Shown here: positions 47,201 to 58,845 of the stretch, piece by piece
How the letters are laid out: each line of letters opens with the position of its first letter
Position numbering within the stretch: position 1 is the first letter of the stretch
The notes under the pieces: model-generated
What the model saw: the letters and a program-made list of their open reading frames with translations, nothing else
Told to the model about the DNA's origin: nothing
Database searches by the model: none
Translations under genes and position numbers: made by a program
Source: Dillenia suffruticosa
Taxonomy: Eukaryota; Streptophyta; Magnoliopsida; Dilleniales; Dilleniaceae
Length of the DNA stretch: 64,000 bases
Reading direction: 5' to 3'
NCBI GenBank assembly: GCA_033439265.1
Contig: JAVTVX010000031.1
Coordinates: 19,698,001-19,762,000 of the forward strand

Positions 47201-49618
47201 AGTTCTATGCGACTATTATCCAAGTATCTTCTATTTAGTTTCTAATGTGATCTTGGGATTGTATTCTGTTGCTTAGGTACCCTTAAGTGCAGTTACATCA
47301 ATAATTGATGGCTTGAAAAGATTGTACATTGAAAAGTTGAAGCCCTTGGAGGTCATGTACCGCTTTAATGATTTTGCCTCTCCCTTACTGGTCAGTGGAG
47401 TAAACACCTATAAGAATTTTTGTTTATTCTGAATTTAAAAGATTAGGAATAACACAAAGGCAGGATGTCATGAATTTTAGCCTTGCTTTTGTAGACAAAT
47501 AGCGATTTTGATGCCAGGCCCATGGTCATGCTTTTGGGCCAGTATTCAACGGGAAAAACTACATTCATGAAGCATATACTCAAACGTGATTATCCAGGTT
47601 AGTAGAAATTATAATTGTTCTTCTATTTAAAATTTTCATTTGAGAGCTTGTTGGAATATAATGCATCATGCCTTTATGGACAGGAGCTCATATTGGACCA
47701 GAGCCGACGACCGACAGATTTGTCGCTGTCATGGTATGAAGCCCATTTGTTTATCCTATTGTCTAATAACATGAAATTTGTTGTGTTTAATACCTATAGG
47801 AAGACTAATTTAAGGTTGCGCATTCATGATGTGGGATGGTCAGTATTTGAAGGAGTGTAATTTTTTCTTGGTTTTCTGATCAAAATAGTTCTTTCAATTC
47901 TAGGAGTTTTTGCTCTTCCAGGATTAAATGCCATTCCCTGTAAAAGCTTGATTCATACAACTGTGCATGTCAAAATTGTTGCATGACGGTATCTCATTAA
48001 TTTTGAGCGTTTTGGAGCTTTACTAGCTGTCATATTGAGGTATATAATGTTCTTATAAGGACTTGAATGCTCATGGCAATGAGATTCCATTGAAAATGGT
48101 GGTTTATTGATCCAACAACTGACATATGTACTTATAAATTCAATGGTGCTGTCTCCTGTGTTATTTTCTTGATTTTGGGAGTTTGCTGTCCTTGCTGGCT
48201 GAGTCTTTTCAATGTTATTGATTATCGTTAATTTCAAACTGTCAGTCAGGACCAGATGAAAGAAGCATTCCTGGGAACACCATTGCTGTTCAAGCTGACA
48301 TGCCATTTAGTGGTCTAACAGCTTTTGGAGGAGCATTTTTATCAAAATTTCAGTGTTCCCAAATGCCACATCCGGTAGGTCTGCAAGTTATGCCTCTTAG
48401 GAAGCTTTGCCATTTATGACTGAAAGGAAAATAACCTCCCAATATATTTGCAGCTGCTGGATCATATCATATTTGTGGATACACCCGGTGTTCTGTCAGG
48501 AGAAAAGCAGAGAACACAAAGAAGTTACGACTTCACTGGTGTCACATCTTGGTTTGCAGCAAAATGTGACCTCATACTTCTTCTGTTTGATCCTTATAAA
48601 CTTGATATCAGTGATGAATTTAAGCGTGTAATTGCCTCTCTTCGTGGCCATGATGACAAGATTCGTGTGGTTCTGAACAAAGCCGACCAAGTTGATACAC
48701 AACAGGTGCAATCTCTTGATATATACCTACAGTCTTTTTGTTCTTCAATGTATTATATAAGAGTTTTAACCAGTCTCTCATTATGACCAGCTTATGAGAG
48801 TTTATGGAGCCTTGATGTGGTCACTTGGGAAAGTTTTGAACACTCCAGAGGTTGTGCGTGTCTATATTGGGTATGCTGTCAGTTAATAATTTTCATACTT
48901 GGAATACAAACTTTGTTGGTTTGTTTATCCAGTTTCATTTTCTGGTTGTACATCCACATTCATTTTGGCCTTTTCAGGTCATTCAATGACAAGCCTGTGA
49001 GTGAAGCAGCAGCCGGACCAATTGGGAAGGATCTTTTTGAGAAAGAACAGGATGACCTTCTTGCTGATCTAAAAGATATTCCAAAGAAGGCTTGTGACCG
49101 TCGTGTATGTTATTCTTAGCTTCTTCCTTGATCATTCAAGCATCATAATTTCTCTTAATAATCATGAATTGACCGTATTATGCATGTTGTGGCTTTTGCA
49201 GATCAATGAGTTTGTTAAACGTGCGAGAGCTGCTAAGATCCATGCTTACATAATGAGCCACCTTAAGAATCAGATGCCTACCATGATGGGCAAAGCAAAA
49301 GCTCAACAGCGGCTTATCGATAATCTTGAAGATGAATTTGCAAAGGTCCTTTTTTGTTTCCTATTTTTAAGAATCTCTCTACATGCTGTAAGAGTTTTGT
49401 TCAATCAGCTTATTTGCATTTTCATGAAGCAGGTGCAGCGCGAGTTCCATTTACCAGCAGGTGATTTTCCAAATGTCGAGCACTTCCGAGAAGTCTTAAA
49501 TGGTCATAGCATTGACAAATTTGAAAAGCTGAAACCTAAAATGATACAAGCAGTAGATGACATGCTTGGCTATGACATTCCTGAGCTTTTGAAGAACTTC
49601 AGGAATCCTTATGACTAA
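44094..49618 (+). CDS. EHD1: EH-domain-containing dynamin-like ATPase (plant EHD)
   Basis: Plant EHD proteins act in endocytosis and recycling at membranes. Sixteen exons join in frame: 44094-44178, 44250-44329, 45303-45371, 45457-45514, 45714-45766, 45888-45930, 46031-46092, 47277-47390, 47495-47597, 47684-47733, 48246-48374, 48454-48705, 48791-48870, 48978-49104, 49202-49345 and 49433-49618. They give 544 residues, against about 545 in Arabidopsis EHD1. The N-terminal EH domain (about 10-95) has a calcium-binding loop DSDGDGRITGND (27-38); the second loop, DSKRQGFLGFKE, is less canonical. The dynamin-type G domain has P-loop GQYSTGKTT (203-211), DTPG (291-294) and NKAD (357-360). Helical parts (KRARAAKIHAYIMSHLK) and the C-terminus NFRNPYD follow. 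Unlike animal EHDs, the EH domain is N-terminal, as usual in plants. Intron 1 is 71 bases and mostly (CT)n. The seventh intron holds a 5S-like mobile element. EHD1 versus EHD2 is not decided. Confidence 0.95.
44182..44222. repeat. (CT)n tract filling EHD intron 1
   Basis: CT run of about 41 bases within the 71-base intron 1 (44179-44249). Length change here would alter the intron directly. Confidence 0.9.
46540..47000 (-). mobile_element. Repeat fragment with 5S-rRNA-like segment (Cassandra-like TRIM?)
   Basis: In the long EHD intron between exons 7 and 8, the minus strand from about 46998 to 46920 reads like the second half of plant 5S rRNA. It shows CTCCCAT, then CTCC, then AAGGGTGC, then ACTTGGATGGCTGACCTCCT. 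Cassandra TRIM elements carry exactly such a 5S-derived promoter in their LTRs. Plus-strand sequence at 46620-46830 has LTR-like phrases and a repeated TCTAGAGGTGGC. No complete LTR pair, primer-binding site or target duplication was defined, so it is probably a fragment. Confidence 0.5.
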
Positions 49619-50134
49619 GTATAATGCTTGTTGAGGATGTAGTTTTTCCGATCAATATTTTGCGGCTTTCATGCTTAAGTATGTCACTTTGTTGAGGATG
49701 AGATTGGATGCCAGAATTGTAAGATTGTTTTTAGTCTTGCACCATGAGCTGACATAATGCTTTGAGGTTATACATCTTGTATTATGTCATTGTTTGCTTT
49801 CCGTTGGACTATTTTATTTCCATTCAATTTTTTTGTTTGACTATAGATTTTGCTATAGAAGCCTGTATGAAAATATCATTCTGTTATTAATTCAATTACT
49901 TTTGGGTTTTTTTTGTGTAAAAGTTTGTATTAAAAATTCATTTATTGTTGGAATCTAGAATTTTAAATATATATATATATATTGGTCTTATTTAATTTAA
50001 TGATATCAGGGTTTTATCAACGCATAGTTGATCTAATAGCTAAGTATTGGTATCATTTAAATAAGATATTGAATTTTAAATTTTGTAAATAGTAAAAAAA
50101 AAAGTTTCTATAAGGGATTAACTTAATTTGAAAT

Positions 50135-50320
50135 AAATTTAATCGGATTTAACATGATTTTATTTATATAAAAAAAGTTTCTTACTCTCACGAGAGATAG
50201 CGGTTTGAAATTTTATATTCTTTTTGATAAATTTAGTTGGATTTAACCTGATTTGGTTTATTAAAAAAAAATTCTTACTCTCACGAGAGATAAGGGTTCG
50301 AAATCTTATATCCTTTTGAT
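50135..50320. repeat. Two tandem copies of about 93 bp
   Basis: Copies 50135-50228 and 50229-50320 share TTCTTACTCTCACGAGAGATA and surrounding sequence, with small differences. Each also carries GGTTYGAAAT, which resembles a tRNA box B, so a SINE-derived origin is possible. Confidence 0.75.
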
Positions 50321-51351
50321 CCCAAAAAAGGGCATAATCCTCCTGATTAACAAAATTATAAATCCCATATGGACTGCAGAAGGATTCTTCCCTCCAAGAA
50401 CTCGTGCATAGTTTCAGGACTAATTGATTAATTTACTCAATTCATTGTAAAGCTCGTTATGTACCAAAGCATATGCTGGCCTGAGAGTTGAGGTGCTCAC
50501 CAGAAGACTGGATCTCTGAGAAAGATAAGCATATTAGTCCTAGAGAAACAAATAAAATTTGGCGGTTTCTTAAAATGAAAATGTTTAAAACTAGGAAATA
50601 GATAACAGCAATAATAAGAATGTGTACATGTAATACTCTTTTGTCATTATCCTAATTTTACGTTTAAGGAATGTAGATGAGAAATGGCAATACTTTTTCC
50701 TGTATGTTATGCTAATCGAAAATGGTGAGAAAGCAATTCATTTTGTTTGTATTTATTATAAAATATTTAATTTACTATTATTTCTAGTTCGTATAACTTT
50801 AAAATTTATCAAATTAGCAAATATGTTTTCTTTCAAAAAATCATCCAAACATTAGTATACCCGTTAAATCTTTACTCCACGTAAAAAAAAAAAATTATCA
50901 TATGATTATTTTAAAATTAATTAAATCTGATTTGAATCGAGTTAAATTTTTAAAAAATAAAATTTTTTTCAATTTTTATTTTCTTCGTATATAAAAATCG
51001 AATGTAAAATTTTGCTTAAAATTATCGGTACTCTGTTATTAAACCAATTAGGAATGGGTAGGAATGAAAAATTTTAGTTAACAGTTTTAATGGAAGATAA
51101 TTTTGAAACGGTGATAAAAATTAGTTTATATTTTTAATTTAATAATTAAGAATTTCACCACATTAGTATTACCTCTTTTATATCAAAGCTTAGAGAATAT
51201 TTGTGAAATTATAAAAAAAAAATGTTGGGTTTTAAAAATTTGTTAAAATCATAGACTAACCTCAAATGGCAAATGTGATTATAATTACTATATTTTTATT
51301 ATCAGAATAAATGCATATAATAACTTACCTGGTTGGTTGGGAGTGGATCCC

Positions 51352-51480
51352 TATATTTTACGTAAGAAGATCCAACGGTTGAGAGTCTGTCCGCGGCAGA
51401 AAGAAAACCATTTTGTTCCAAAGAAAACCATTTTCACACAAAAGTCCATTTTTTACGCAAGAAGATCCAACGGTTGAGAG
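51352..51480. repeat. Local direct repeat upstream of the dehydrogenase gene
   Basis: AAGAAGATCCAACGGTTGAGAG occurs at about 51365-51386 and again at about 51459-51480, preceded by TTTTACG in both. Phrases such as CCATTTTCACACAA recur nearby and just before the ATG. This looks like a local promoter duplication. Confidence 0.8.
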
Positions 51481-51594
51481 GCACAATTTGAAATTTCCAT
51501 TTCGGCACAAAAGTCCATCAACTACTAGGGTTTCTTGTTCTCATCAGTGACTAACGTCTGCTTTTTGTTCCAGAGAAACCCATTTTCACACAAG

Positions 51595-54043
51595 ATGGAG
51601 AAGATTGGGAGGAGATTTGAAGGGAAAGTGGCGATTGTTACAGCTTCAACTCAGGGAATTGGTTTTGGTATTGCTGAAAGACTTGGCTTGGAAGGTGCAG
51701 CTGTTGTTATCTCCTCTCGCAAGCAGGTTTCGTTCAATCTTTTTTTTTTCCCCACCAAAGTTTCAAATTTTCTTAATTTTTTTGGGCATAATTTTGGACT
51801 TGATTTCATTTCGGGTTTCGTTTAATTTCCTAAAATCTCATCTGGGTCTGTGGGATTTTGAGTTTATTTATGTGGGTTTTTGTGTTCGATTGAATTTACT
51901 GTTAGATCAGGCGGGTTAATTGAATTTCTCTCTTAGAATGTTTATGTTAAGGAATTTAGAGATTGAATTGTCCGTGTTTGATTTTGGTTGTGGCAGAAAA
52001 ATGTAGATGAGGCAGTTGCAAAACTCAAAGCTAAAGGAATTGAAGTTTTCGGGGTTGTTTGTCATGTCTCAAATGCACAACAAAGGAAGAATCTCATCGA
52101 GAAGACTATTGAGGTGGGAAGTGTGTTCCGTGTTTCAATCTTTTTGTATATCCTAGGTTTTTTTCTCTTTTTACTTTTACTTGGTGGCAATTTCTCTTGT
52201 TTAGTGCGATCATAGGAGCTTAGAAATGAAGAGTTGGATGAGTGGGGTGAGTGGAAAGATAGAACTAATACTGAAGGTATCATATATGTCAATTGTAAAT
52301 GTGAGACTTGAGAGAAATAGGTTAATATGGTTTGGACATATGGAAAGAAGATTCCTTGATGCCCCTCTTCAGAGAAGTGTTTTCATACAAATAGAAGGTG
52401 CTGAAAAAACTAGCGCAAGGCTTACAAAAATTTGAGGAGAGTGCCTGAAGCCCAAGATGCTAACCTTTAACATCAATTGTTCACATGGCTTAAAGCTGAT
52501 TGTTAAACGCATATTCATATGGTTGACCCAACTGATTTAAAATCTAATGGTTTGGTGTTTTAGGTCAAATTCAGTGTCCAAGCTCAGTCTCCATAGGTCT
52601 GTTTTGTATCTCTAACTAGCTTCGCTCAACCCTCAGGAACTTGATATGCTGGCCCACCTTTTGCAACTATTCAATTGCAGACTGTAGTGCTTGATTTCTT
52701 CTTAAGCCTCACAACTAGCATAGACTCTCAATATTCAGTTTACCATTCTGCAGCTTCATGAATGGATTAACTAAATCAAACTGCCAATTTGTACTGTGAA
52801 AGTTGATAGATGTTTGACTTCCGTGAACATCTAATCTCTCATTTAGCCATAATCATATTCAATCTTACACGCTATTATACTAGTTCTATATACTTTTGCA
52901 TTCTGGGGGCACATAATATTGTGCTTGTAGATTGCAGGACTGCACTATATCTGATTGAAAAGATTCTCAAATTGTGGCAGAAATATGCAAAGATTGACGT
53001 TGTTGTATCTAATGCTGCTGTGAATCCAACAACCGATAACATTTTAGAAACCAAGGAATCTGTACTGGACAAGCTGTGGGAGATCAACGTCAAAACTGCC
53101 ATACTTCTCCTACAGGTCAGAGCTTGTCCGTTACATATTTTGATTTCACATGTTGGGTTTGTGCTACATCTTCTATTATTTGGCCTTCAATATTTCATAA
53201 TTCTGTTTCTTTTGCTACAGATTTCTGTTTTTGCTGCTGTTTGTTTAAAGTGTCTTTTACAATGACAATCTTGTATCTAAATTATCAATACAGGATGCGG
53301 CTCCTCACTTGCGAAATGGTTCATCTGTCATTTTTATATCCTCTGTTGGTGCCTTTCAACCTGCGGCTTCCATGGGCATGTATGGGGTGACAAAAACTGC
53401 TCTTCTCGGGCTTACCAAGGTAATCAGGTGTCTTGTCTTTGACTCATGTGTCTTTTTTCTCAAAACTTAGTTGAACTTTTTAAATTTCAATTGCTGCATA
53501 ACAAGAAATCTATTTGGACTGTTTACATTGCTGAACCATATAATTGACTTGCCTTCAACTTTTGCTTTCTAGGTTAACAAACTCTCCTTGTTAATTGGAT
53601 TGGCATCTCGTTTTTTACTTAGTATGGATGATGAGGATTTTTTACCACATTTCATGCCTAGGATAATCTATTCCTTTTTCTTAGGCCCTTGCAGCTGAGA
53701 TGGCCCCTCATACTCGTGTGAATTGTGTGGCTCCTGGCTTTGTACCTACACACTTTGCAGATTTTATAACGAACAATAAAATTGTGGTTAGTATTTCTGT
53801 TCTAAATTGGCTTCTCTTTTTCTTCCCCCTCTCTCTGGGGTTATCATATTGGATGTTATTCACAACTGAACTTCTGATTGGTATTTTGAGCAGAGGAAGA
53901 CCATCGAGGAGAGAACTTTACTTAACAGGCTTGGAACCATAGGGGACATGGCTGCTGCTACTGCCTTCTTGGCATCTGATGATGCTTCTTACATAACCGG
54001 AGAAACTCTTGTTGTTGCTGGTGGAACGCCTTCAAGGCTCTAA
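51595..54043 (+). CDS. Peroxisomal short-chain dehydrogenase/reductase, IBR1/SDRA-like
   Basis: Closest in memory to Arabidopsis IBR1/SDRA, a peroxisomal enzyme needed to convert indole-3-butyric acid to auxin by a beta-oxidation-like route. Related mammalian proteins are DHRS4. Six exons, 51595-51726, 51997-52113, 52981-53115, 53294-53419, 53685-53786 and 53894-54043, join in phase 0 to 253 residues (Arabidopsis about 254). The Rossmann motif TASTQGIGFGIAERL (16-30) is the family's variant of TGxxxGxG, and an NAA motif follows (SNAAVNP). The catalytic residues are Asn119, Ser145, Tyr158 and Lys162 (YGVTK). The C-terminus is SRL, a type-1 peroxisomal targeting signal. The ATG at 51595 is followed by MEKIGRRFEGKVAIVTAS; an upstream in-frame start at 51535 lies in the leader and is less likely. 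The second intron contains a LINE fragment but the splice sites look intact. Confidence 0.93.
52205..52440 (+). mobile_element. LINE reverse-transcriptase tail fragment in an intron
   Basis: The frame around 52226-52435 reads WMSGVSGKIE, then RLERNRLIWFGHMERR, then DAPLQRS. This matches the C-terminal signature of plant LINE polymerases (RWFGHVQRRP.DAP). The fragment lies in sense orientation within the second intron of the dehydrogenase gene. It is too short and decayed to be active. No poly(A) tail or target duplication was seen. Confidence 0.7.
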
Positions 54044-55049
54044 GTACTTTGGGCTATATGTTTAATGCTTTTCAGCATTTTTTAGTTCCTTTGTCTTCCC
54101 TCTTCACCATAGATAGCCTTAAATCATCATGGGTACCTGTGAGCATTTTACAACTTTTGGAGTAAAGTTAATGCCAATAATTTCACAAACATCACTTAGA
54201 GTTGAAATGAACTCGCATGTAGTCGACATCATTTTGTGTTGTGGATTTAGTTTTCACTAAGATCAGCGGTTTAGTCATGACGTTTGAGCTTTGCCATCTC
54301 AAGTGAGAGCCAAGGCCAACATTATGGCAGCCAGCAACTGCAGTGTCTTCTGGATGATGATAATTGGCTCTCTGATCAGAAGGGGCTGATAATTGGCTCT
54401 CTGGTCAGAAGGGACCTGACAGCCCAATTTTGTGTGCCTGTGTGTTGAGGAGAGAGAGAGAGAGAGAGAGAGAGGTGCAAGCATTCGGAACGAGATTGAA
54501 TGCAGCTACACGCTTAAAAACACCTTTGTTCCAAGAGACCCAGAGACTTAAAAGGCATATTTACTATGCATCCTGAAGGATAATCAGAAACCTGAAAAGG
54601 ATCATAAGCTCATAAGATCAAATTGCAATACATAAATTAACAGAAAAGAGAAAAACATTGCTTCAACCCTTATGGTTTACACTAAATCGCTTGCAACTAA
54701 GTAGAAACACAGAACAATTCACATTCAAAGAGGAGCCATCCCCTTCATGGCGCCTCTGTGAAGTTTATATGCACAAAATCAGCAAAAACAGAACGTGGCA
54801 ACACAAATTACATCATTTGGCACTACTAGGAGAGAAGAAATCCTTCTTTCTCCTGATGATCCTCATCAGAATCTATTTGCATACATCCATACATAGACTA
54901 TCCTTGTTTTGTAATTTTTCTCGCTTTTCCTGCACCCGATCTTCTAGGCCATTTACATGAAAGGAGTAGTTTAGCAGTGCCCGATGTTACCATCCATTCT
55001 CATACTCCAGATCTCAAGTTGAAAAAAAGTTGAGAATAAGAACCAGTAT
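54044..55049. other. Region between convergent dehydrogenase and SHOU4 genes
   Basis: The two genes converge here, so this DNA holds both 3'UTRs. A phrase GATAATTGGCTCTCTG repeats at about 54357 and 54389, and a (GA)n tract lies at 54450-54476. No other gene is seen. Confidence 0.55.
54450..54476. repeat. (GA)n microsatellite
   Basis: Perfect GA run of about 27 bases between the convergent genes. Confidence 0.9.
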
Positions 55050-58000
55050 TTACACAGCAATAACATCAGCACTCTGACTATCATCACACATCAAAATCAG
55101 ACCTTCGATATAAGTAGGAAGAAGACAGCGAATCCACTGACAACCAGGAGATACAGGTTCTGTTGATGGTACAATCATTAACACATTCTCATGTCTTCGG
55201 ACCACCCCCATTACACTTACAGTGCTTCCCTCTTTGATATACCTAAAACGTGTGAGAACCATGTGTCAAATTGATATCTATATGTTAAGGAAAAGACAAT
55301 TGGAAGCAAAAAAAGAGGGGGGAGATGAGGGCCAAAGGAAAGCTGGGGTTAAACAAATTGCTCACCCTTCTTTGAGACGCATAATTCGGTCATCACTGGA
55401 GAGGTTGCGATCAGAAAGCCACTGGAGAAAGCTTGGAGACAACTCCTTGTTTTCTTTAGTTACCTCCATCACTGTTGCTGGCTTAACAAATGGAGCTACC
55501 TTAGCTCCGTATCCTGCTTTTACCAAAGCTCGTAAACCAGATTGGAAGTCTGATATGTAAAAATCAGCCACATATCTCTGTCAACAAGAAGCAACAAATT
55601 GGCTTAATATCACCAAAGAGAGCCAGATGTGCTCTTTGCCATGAAGAATTAGCAACCTTTATATTGTGGTCTTATTTGTTCCATTCCAAAGCTAACAATT
55701 TTACTTTCTGAACTGATTTGCATTTCAGAAGTCAGAATTCTAATTGGTAAAGCTTGATGAAGAAGCTTAAAATTCAACCTTCTTTCAAAACAAATGATCC
55801 TTAAAATGTTGTGGGCATAAAGAGAAGGATTGTCAGAGAATGTACCTCAGCATGCCTTGATCCCCATGAGAAGAAACGATGTTTAGAGTTTGCAGATTTT
55901 CCACCCCACCCTCTATATTCGTACAATTCAGTAGACACATAAACACACCTTGGTACCCTTTGGTAGGATGACTCAAGCGGAATACTGCCGCAGGTGACAA
56001 CCTATAAACAGATATATTTACACATGATTGTTGGAGAAGCCTCAAGAAAAATATTTCGAATCAAGAATCACATTGTTTGCCACAAAAAATTGACTAATAA
56101 AGGATCACTTGTGCTAGAAGTCTTAGTTTTACAGGCTTTCATGGCTAAACTTCAAAGTATTTTATATTTATTGTTTTATTTTAAATTTATCAATGCATTT
56201 AATCTTTATTCCACGCAGAAAACATGGTTTTTTCGGTACCTTTCACGTTCTAGAATAGTCTCAGGTCAGACATAGTTCACCAATCAGTTTCAGGTCAGTA
56301 AGAAAACAAAGGGCCCAAACGTGTGGAAAGCAATATTCCCCCACTAAATCATCAAATGTCACAAGCTCAAAAAGAATATATACTTATCTTCAGGATGTGA
56401 CCGTTGAACTTGGCCTCAATTCTAACCCAAGTCCCATCTCCTAATCAATCAATTCTATCAAACATTGAAAAGGATAAGCAAGGAATAAGAAAACCGCATG
56501 CTACGTACATCACACAACTTGATTTACATAATGCCCTAGGACAAATAGTTGCACCAACCGGCAATTTCACCAACAAGCAATCTCCTGTGCTAAATTCTCC
56601 TTGAGACTCCAAGAATCATGTACCTCTCATACTCCCCCCCAGAAAAGAAAGAAGAGATACCATTGAAGATGAGGGTGAGGTACAACACAGCCATTAGAAT
56701 TCCAAAAACTATAAAAGGAACCTTTCTCATTCCTTCAGAAAAGAGTGATTGTTGTCAATCTCAAAGATCTAAGGTTCAATATCGAAATAGATGGAATAAC
56801 CACCCCATTAATATTCTTAATCACCAAAGTGTTATCGGAGATGAATTCTGAATCGTGCATGCACCAGCACCAGCACCAGCACCAGCACCAGCACACGCAC
56901 ACATACCCACAACCTACAAGAAAAACAATGAAAATAACACAGACCCGCAGCATTGAACTCCATTCCGGGAAGCCAAAAGAAGTTCTAAAAATGCTCTCTC
57001 TTGTAAACAAGAGAAGGACAAAGTAGTTTCTCTTTGCTTTTGTAGTCACTATTAACAACATAAGTCACAAGTCCAACCTAAGTTTTCTGACCCTGAAATT
57101 TAACATGGGCTTCCTTGGTTATACTACATTATCCATAAATTTTGTCAGAAAACTAATGTTAGACCTTGACAGTCAAAGGGGTTTCTTCAATTCAACCAAA
57201 CCTAATCTACCACTATAAACAACTCCGATCAATGATAATATCAGCAAAAAGAAATAACGAAAGAAAAATTATTAACCAAGTCAAGCATTTGACAATTAGA
57301 AACATAAGCCAAAAGGAAGTTAGAGAAATTACCCCAGTAACCTTGACAAACTGCCCATCAATAGCACCTCTAAGCTCAGCTTCAGGATACCTCCTCAAAA
57401 ACCCTAATAACCCTCTTTTCCCATACCCATAATTGCAAACTATAACCGCCAGCAACGGCGCCAGCACCGCCGCCACAACCACCAGAATAATAGCCTTCTT
57501 AACCGCCACCATCATAAACGCCCCAACTAACAAGGCCATCACCATCACCACCAAAAACACCCACATTGCCACCCTCGAAACCTTAAACCCATACTTCAAA
57601 TCCTCTCCTAAACTTGTGACCGACGATCCGTAAACAGGTTTTCCGATTGAATTAGAGCCGGTCTGGTCCAATTGGCCCGAGCGTCGACCCGGGTTCCCGA
57701 GCCCACCCGAGGAGGAACTGCTGAGTGGGCCGGATGTGATTAGACCAGTGGGCTGAAGTGGCATAGGACCAGAGGATGAGTTTTTCTTAACCGGACCGGA
57801 ATTCGAACCGGATCGGACGGATCCGGAGTTGGAATGGCGGGAGGGTTTAATAAGCTGCGGCGGACCTGCTGAAGTTGGATCTACAACTGGGATGTCGAAC
57901 ATTTTACCCAACTCGCCGGATTTCTTGACGTCGCCACCGGTGTAGGGAACGGCACGCGAGGCGATGGTGGGTTGCCGATCTTTGAGCTGTTCTGGTCTTC

Positions 58001-58052
58001 CGGAAACGTAGAGGCCATTGCTGAGCTGGTGTGATGGCATTCGAGAACCCAT
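55050..58052 (-). CDS. SHOU4-type membrane protein (At1g16860/At1g78880 family)
   Basis: In Arabidopsis SHOU4 and SHOU4L limit exocytosis of cellulose synthase complexes. Four exons on the minus strand, 58052-57333, 56001-55846, 55577-55366 and 55242-55050, join in frame to 426 residues. The N-terminus MGSRMPSHQLSNGLYVSGRP is strongly conserved. It is followed by a Ser/Gly/Pro-rich disordered stretch (about 60-145). Two transmembrane helices lie at about 161-182 and 187-206. A conserved C-terminal domain follows, with PLESSYQRVPRCVY, STELYEYRGWG, DFYISDFQSGLRALVKAGYG, SDDRIMRLKEGY and KEGSTVSVMGVV. The Arabidopsis proteins are somewhat longer, mainly in the disordered part. The start ATG sits just after a (GA)n-rich leader. 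A large first intron (56002-57332) contains a hexamer repeat. Confidence 0.93.
56862..56893. repeat. Hexanucleotide repeat (CACCAG)n in a SHOU4 intron
   Basis: About five units of CACCAG, followed by a short CA run, inside the first intron of the SHOU4-type gene. Confidence 0.9.
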
Positions 58053-58056
58053 CTGT

Positions 58057-58088
58057 GAGAGAGAGAGAGAGAGAGAAGAGAGAGAGTG
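58057..58088. repeat. (GA)n tract in the SHOU4 leader
   Basis: Nearly perfect GA run immediately upstream (in the gene's sense) of the ATG at 58052, reading as a CT-rich 5'UTR in the transcript. Confidence 0.85.
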
Positions 58089-58384
58089 AGTGGTGAGAGA
58101 GAGAATCAATGGTGAAGACGGAAGAACACCGGAGTGGAAGGGAGAGGGAGTGAATAGACCGAAAAGGGTTTGGATAATGACGTGGGGATACCGTGTCTCG
58201 GGGTTTGGGTTCACAGCAGATTGGGTTTGGGCAGCTGTGCTTTTCGTTTTCACTGTCACCAACGCAAATATCAGTCTCCAGTTCTTAAATTGGATAAGTT
58301 TGTTAAATTTAAAACGATTTGAATTTTAAAATTAAATTTTATAAAGGAAGAGTCCTCGGGGTTAAAAGTTCTTTTGAAGTAATT

Positions 58385-58845
58385 ACACATCCGATTCCTA
58401 AATTTAACTTTATTTTTATAAATTAAACCTTATAATTAAAAATACTATATTACGATTCTTAAATTTCTAAAACCGTAACATATTGATCCTTTCGTTAATA
58501 ATTAAAATTTTCTAAACAGTAAAAAAATCATAATACCCTCCCTATGCTAACGTGGTAATGCCACGTCATCAATTAAATAACATGGCACAACCACGTTAGT
58601 ATATTGCTGATGTGGCATCATTAGATATCTTATGATATTAACCTAGCAATAATACATCAGTATCTATATCGCTACGTAAATTGTCACATCAATCCATACT
58701 AACACTTAATGGCTAAACTGTTACCATCAATAATTGAAGGAACAATTAGTTACGGTTTTAAAATTTTGAGAACTACAAGATAACATTTCTAACTATAGGG
58801 AATAATTTGTGAAAATATGGTAAAATCAGAGATTGAACATATAAT
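58385..58845. mobile_element. Inverted-repeat (MITE- or foldback-like) element
   Basis: The left arm (about 58385-58505) resembles the reverse complement of the right arm (about 58726-58845) over about 120 bases. Shared phrases include AAAACCGTAAC with neighbouring TTAAATT and TTGATCC/TTGTTCC. The centre has a further exact inverted pair, CTAACGTGGT near 58548 and ACCACGTTAG near 58592. No open reading frame is present. The exact ends and a target duplication are not resolved, so the class is uncertain. Confidence 0.6.

Larger units (their letters stand above)
49619..51594. other. Intergenic region between EHD and the dehydrogenase
   Basis: The first 250 bases are probably the EHD 3'UTR. Two repeats are listed separately: 50135-50320 and 51352-51480. 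The rest is AT-rich with no coding signal. Confidence 0.5.

Noticed and set aside
56735..57061. 108-codon minus-strand frame with a CWCWCW stretch
   Set aside because: It is the reverse reading of the CACCAG repeat inside the SHOU4 intron, with no homology seen.
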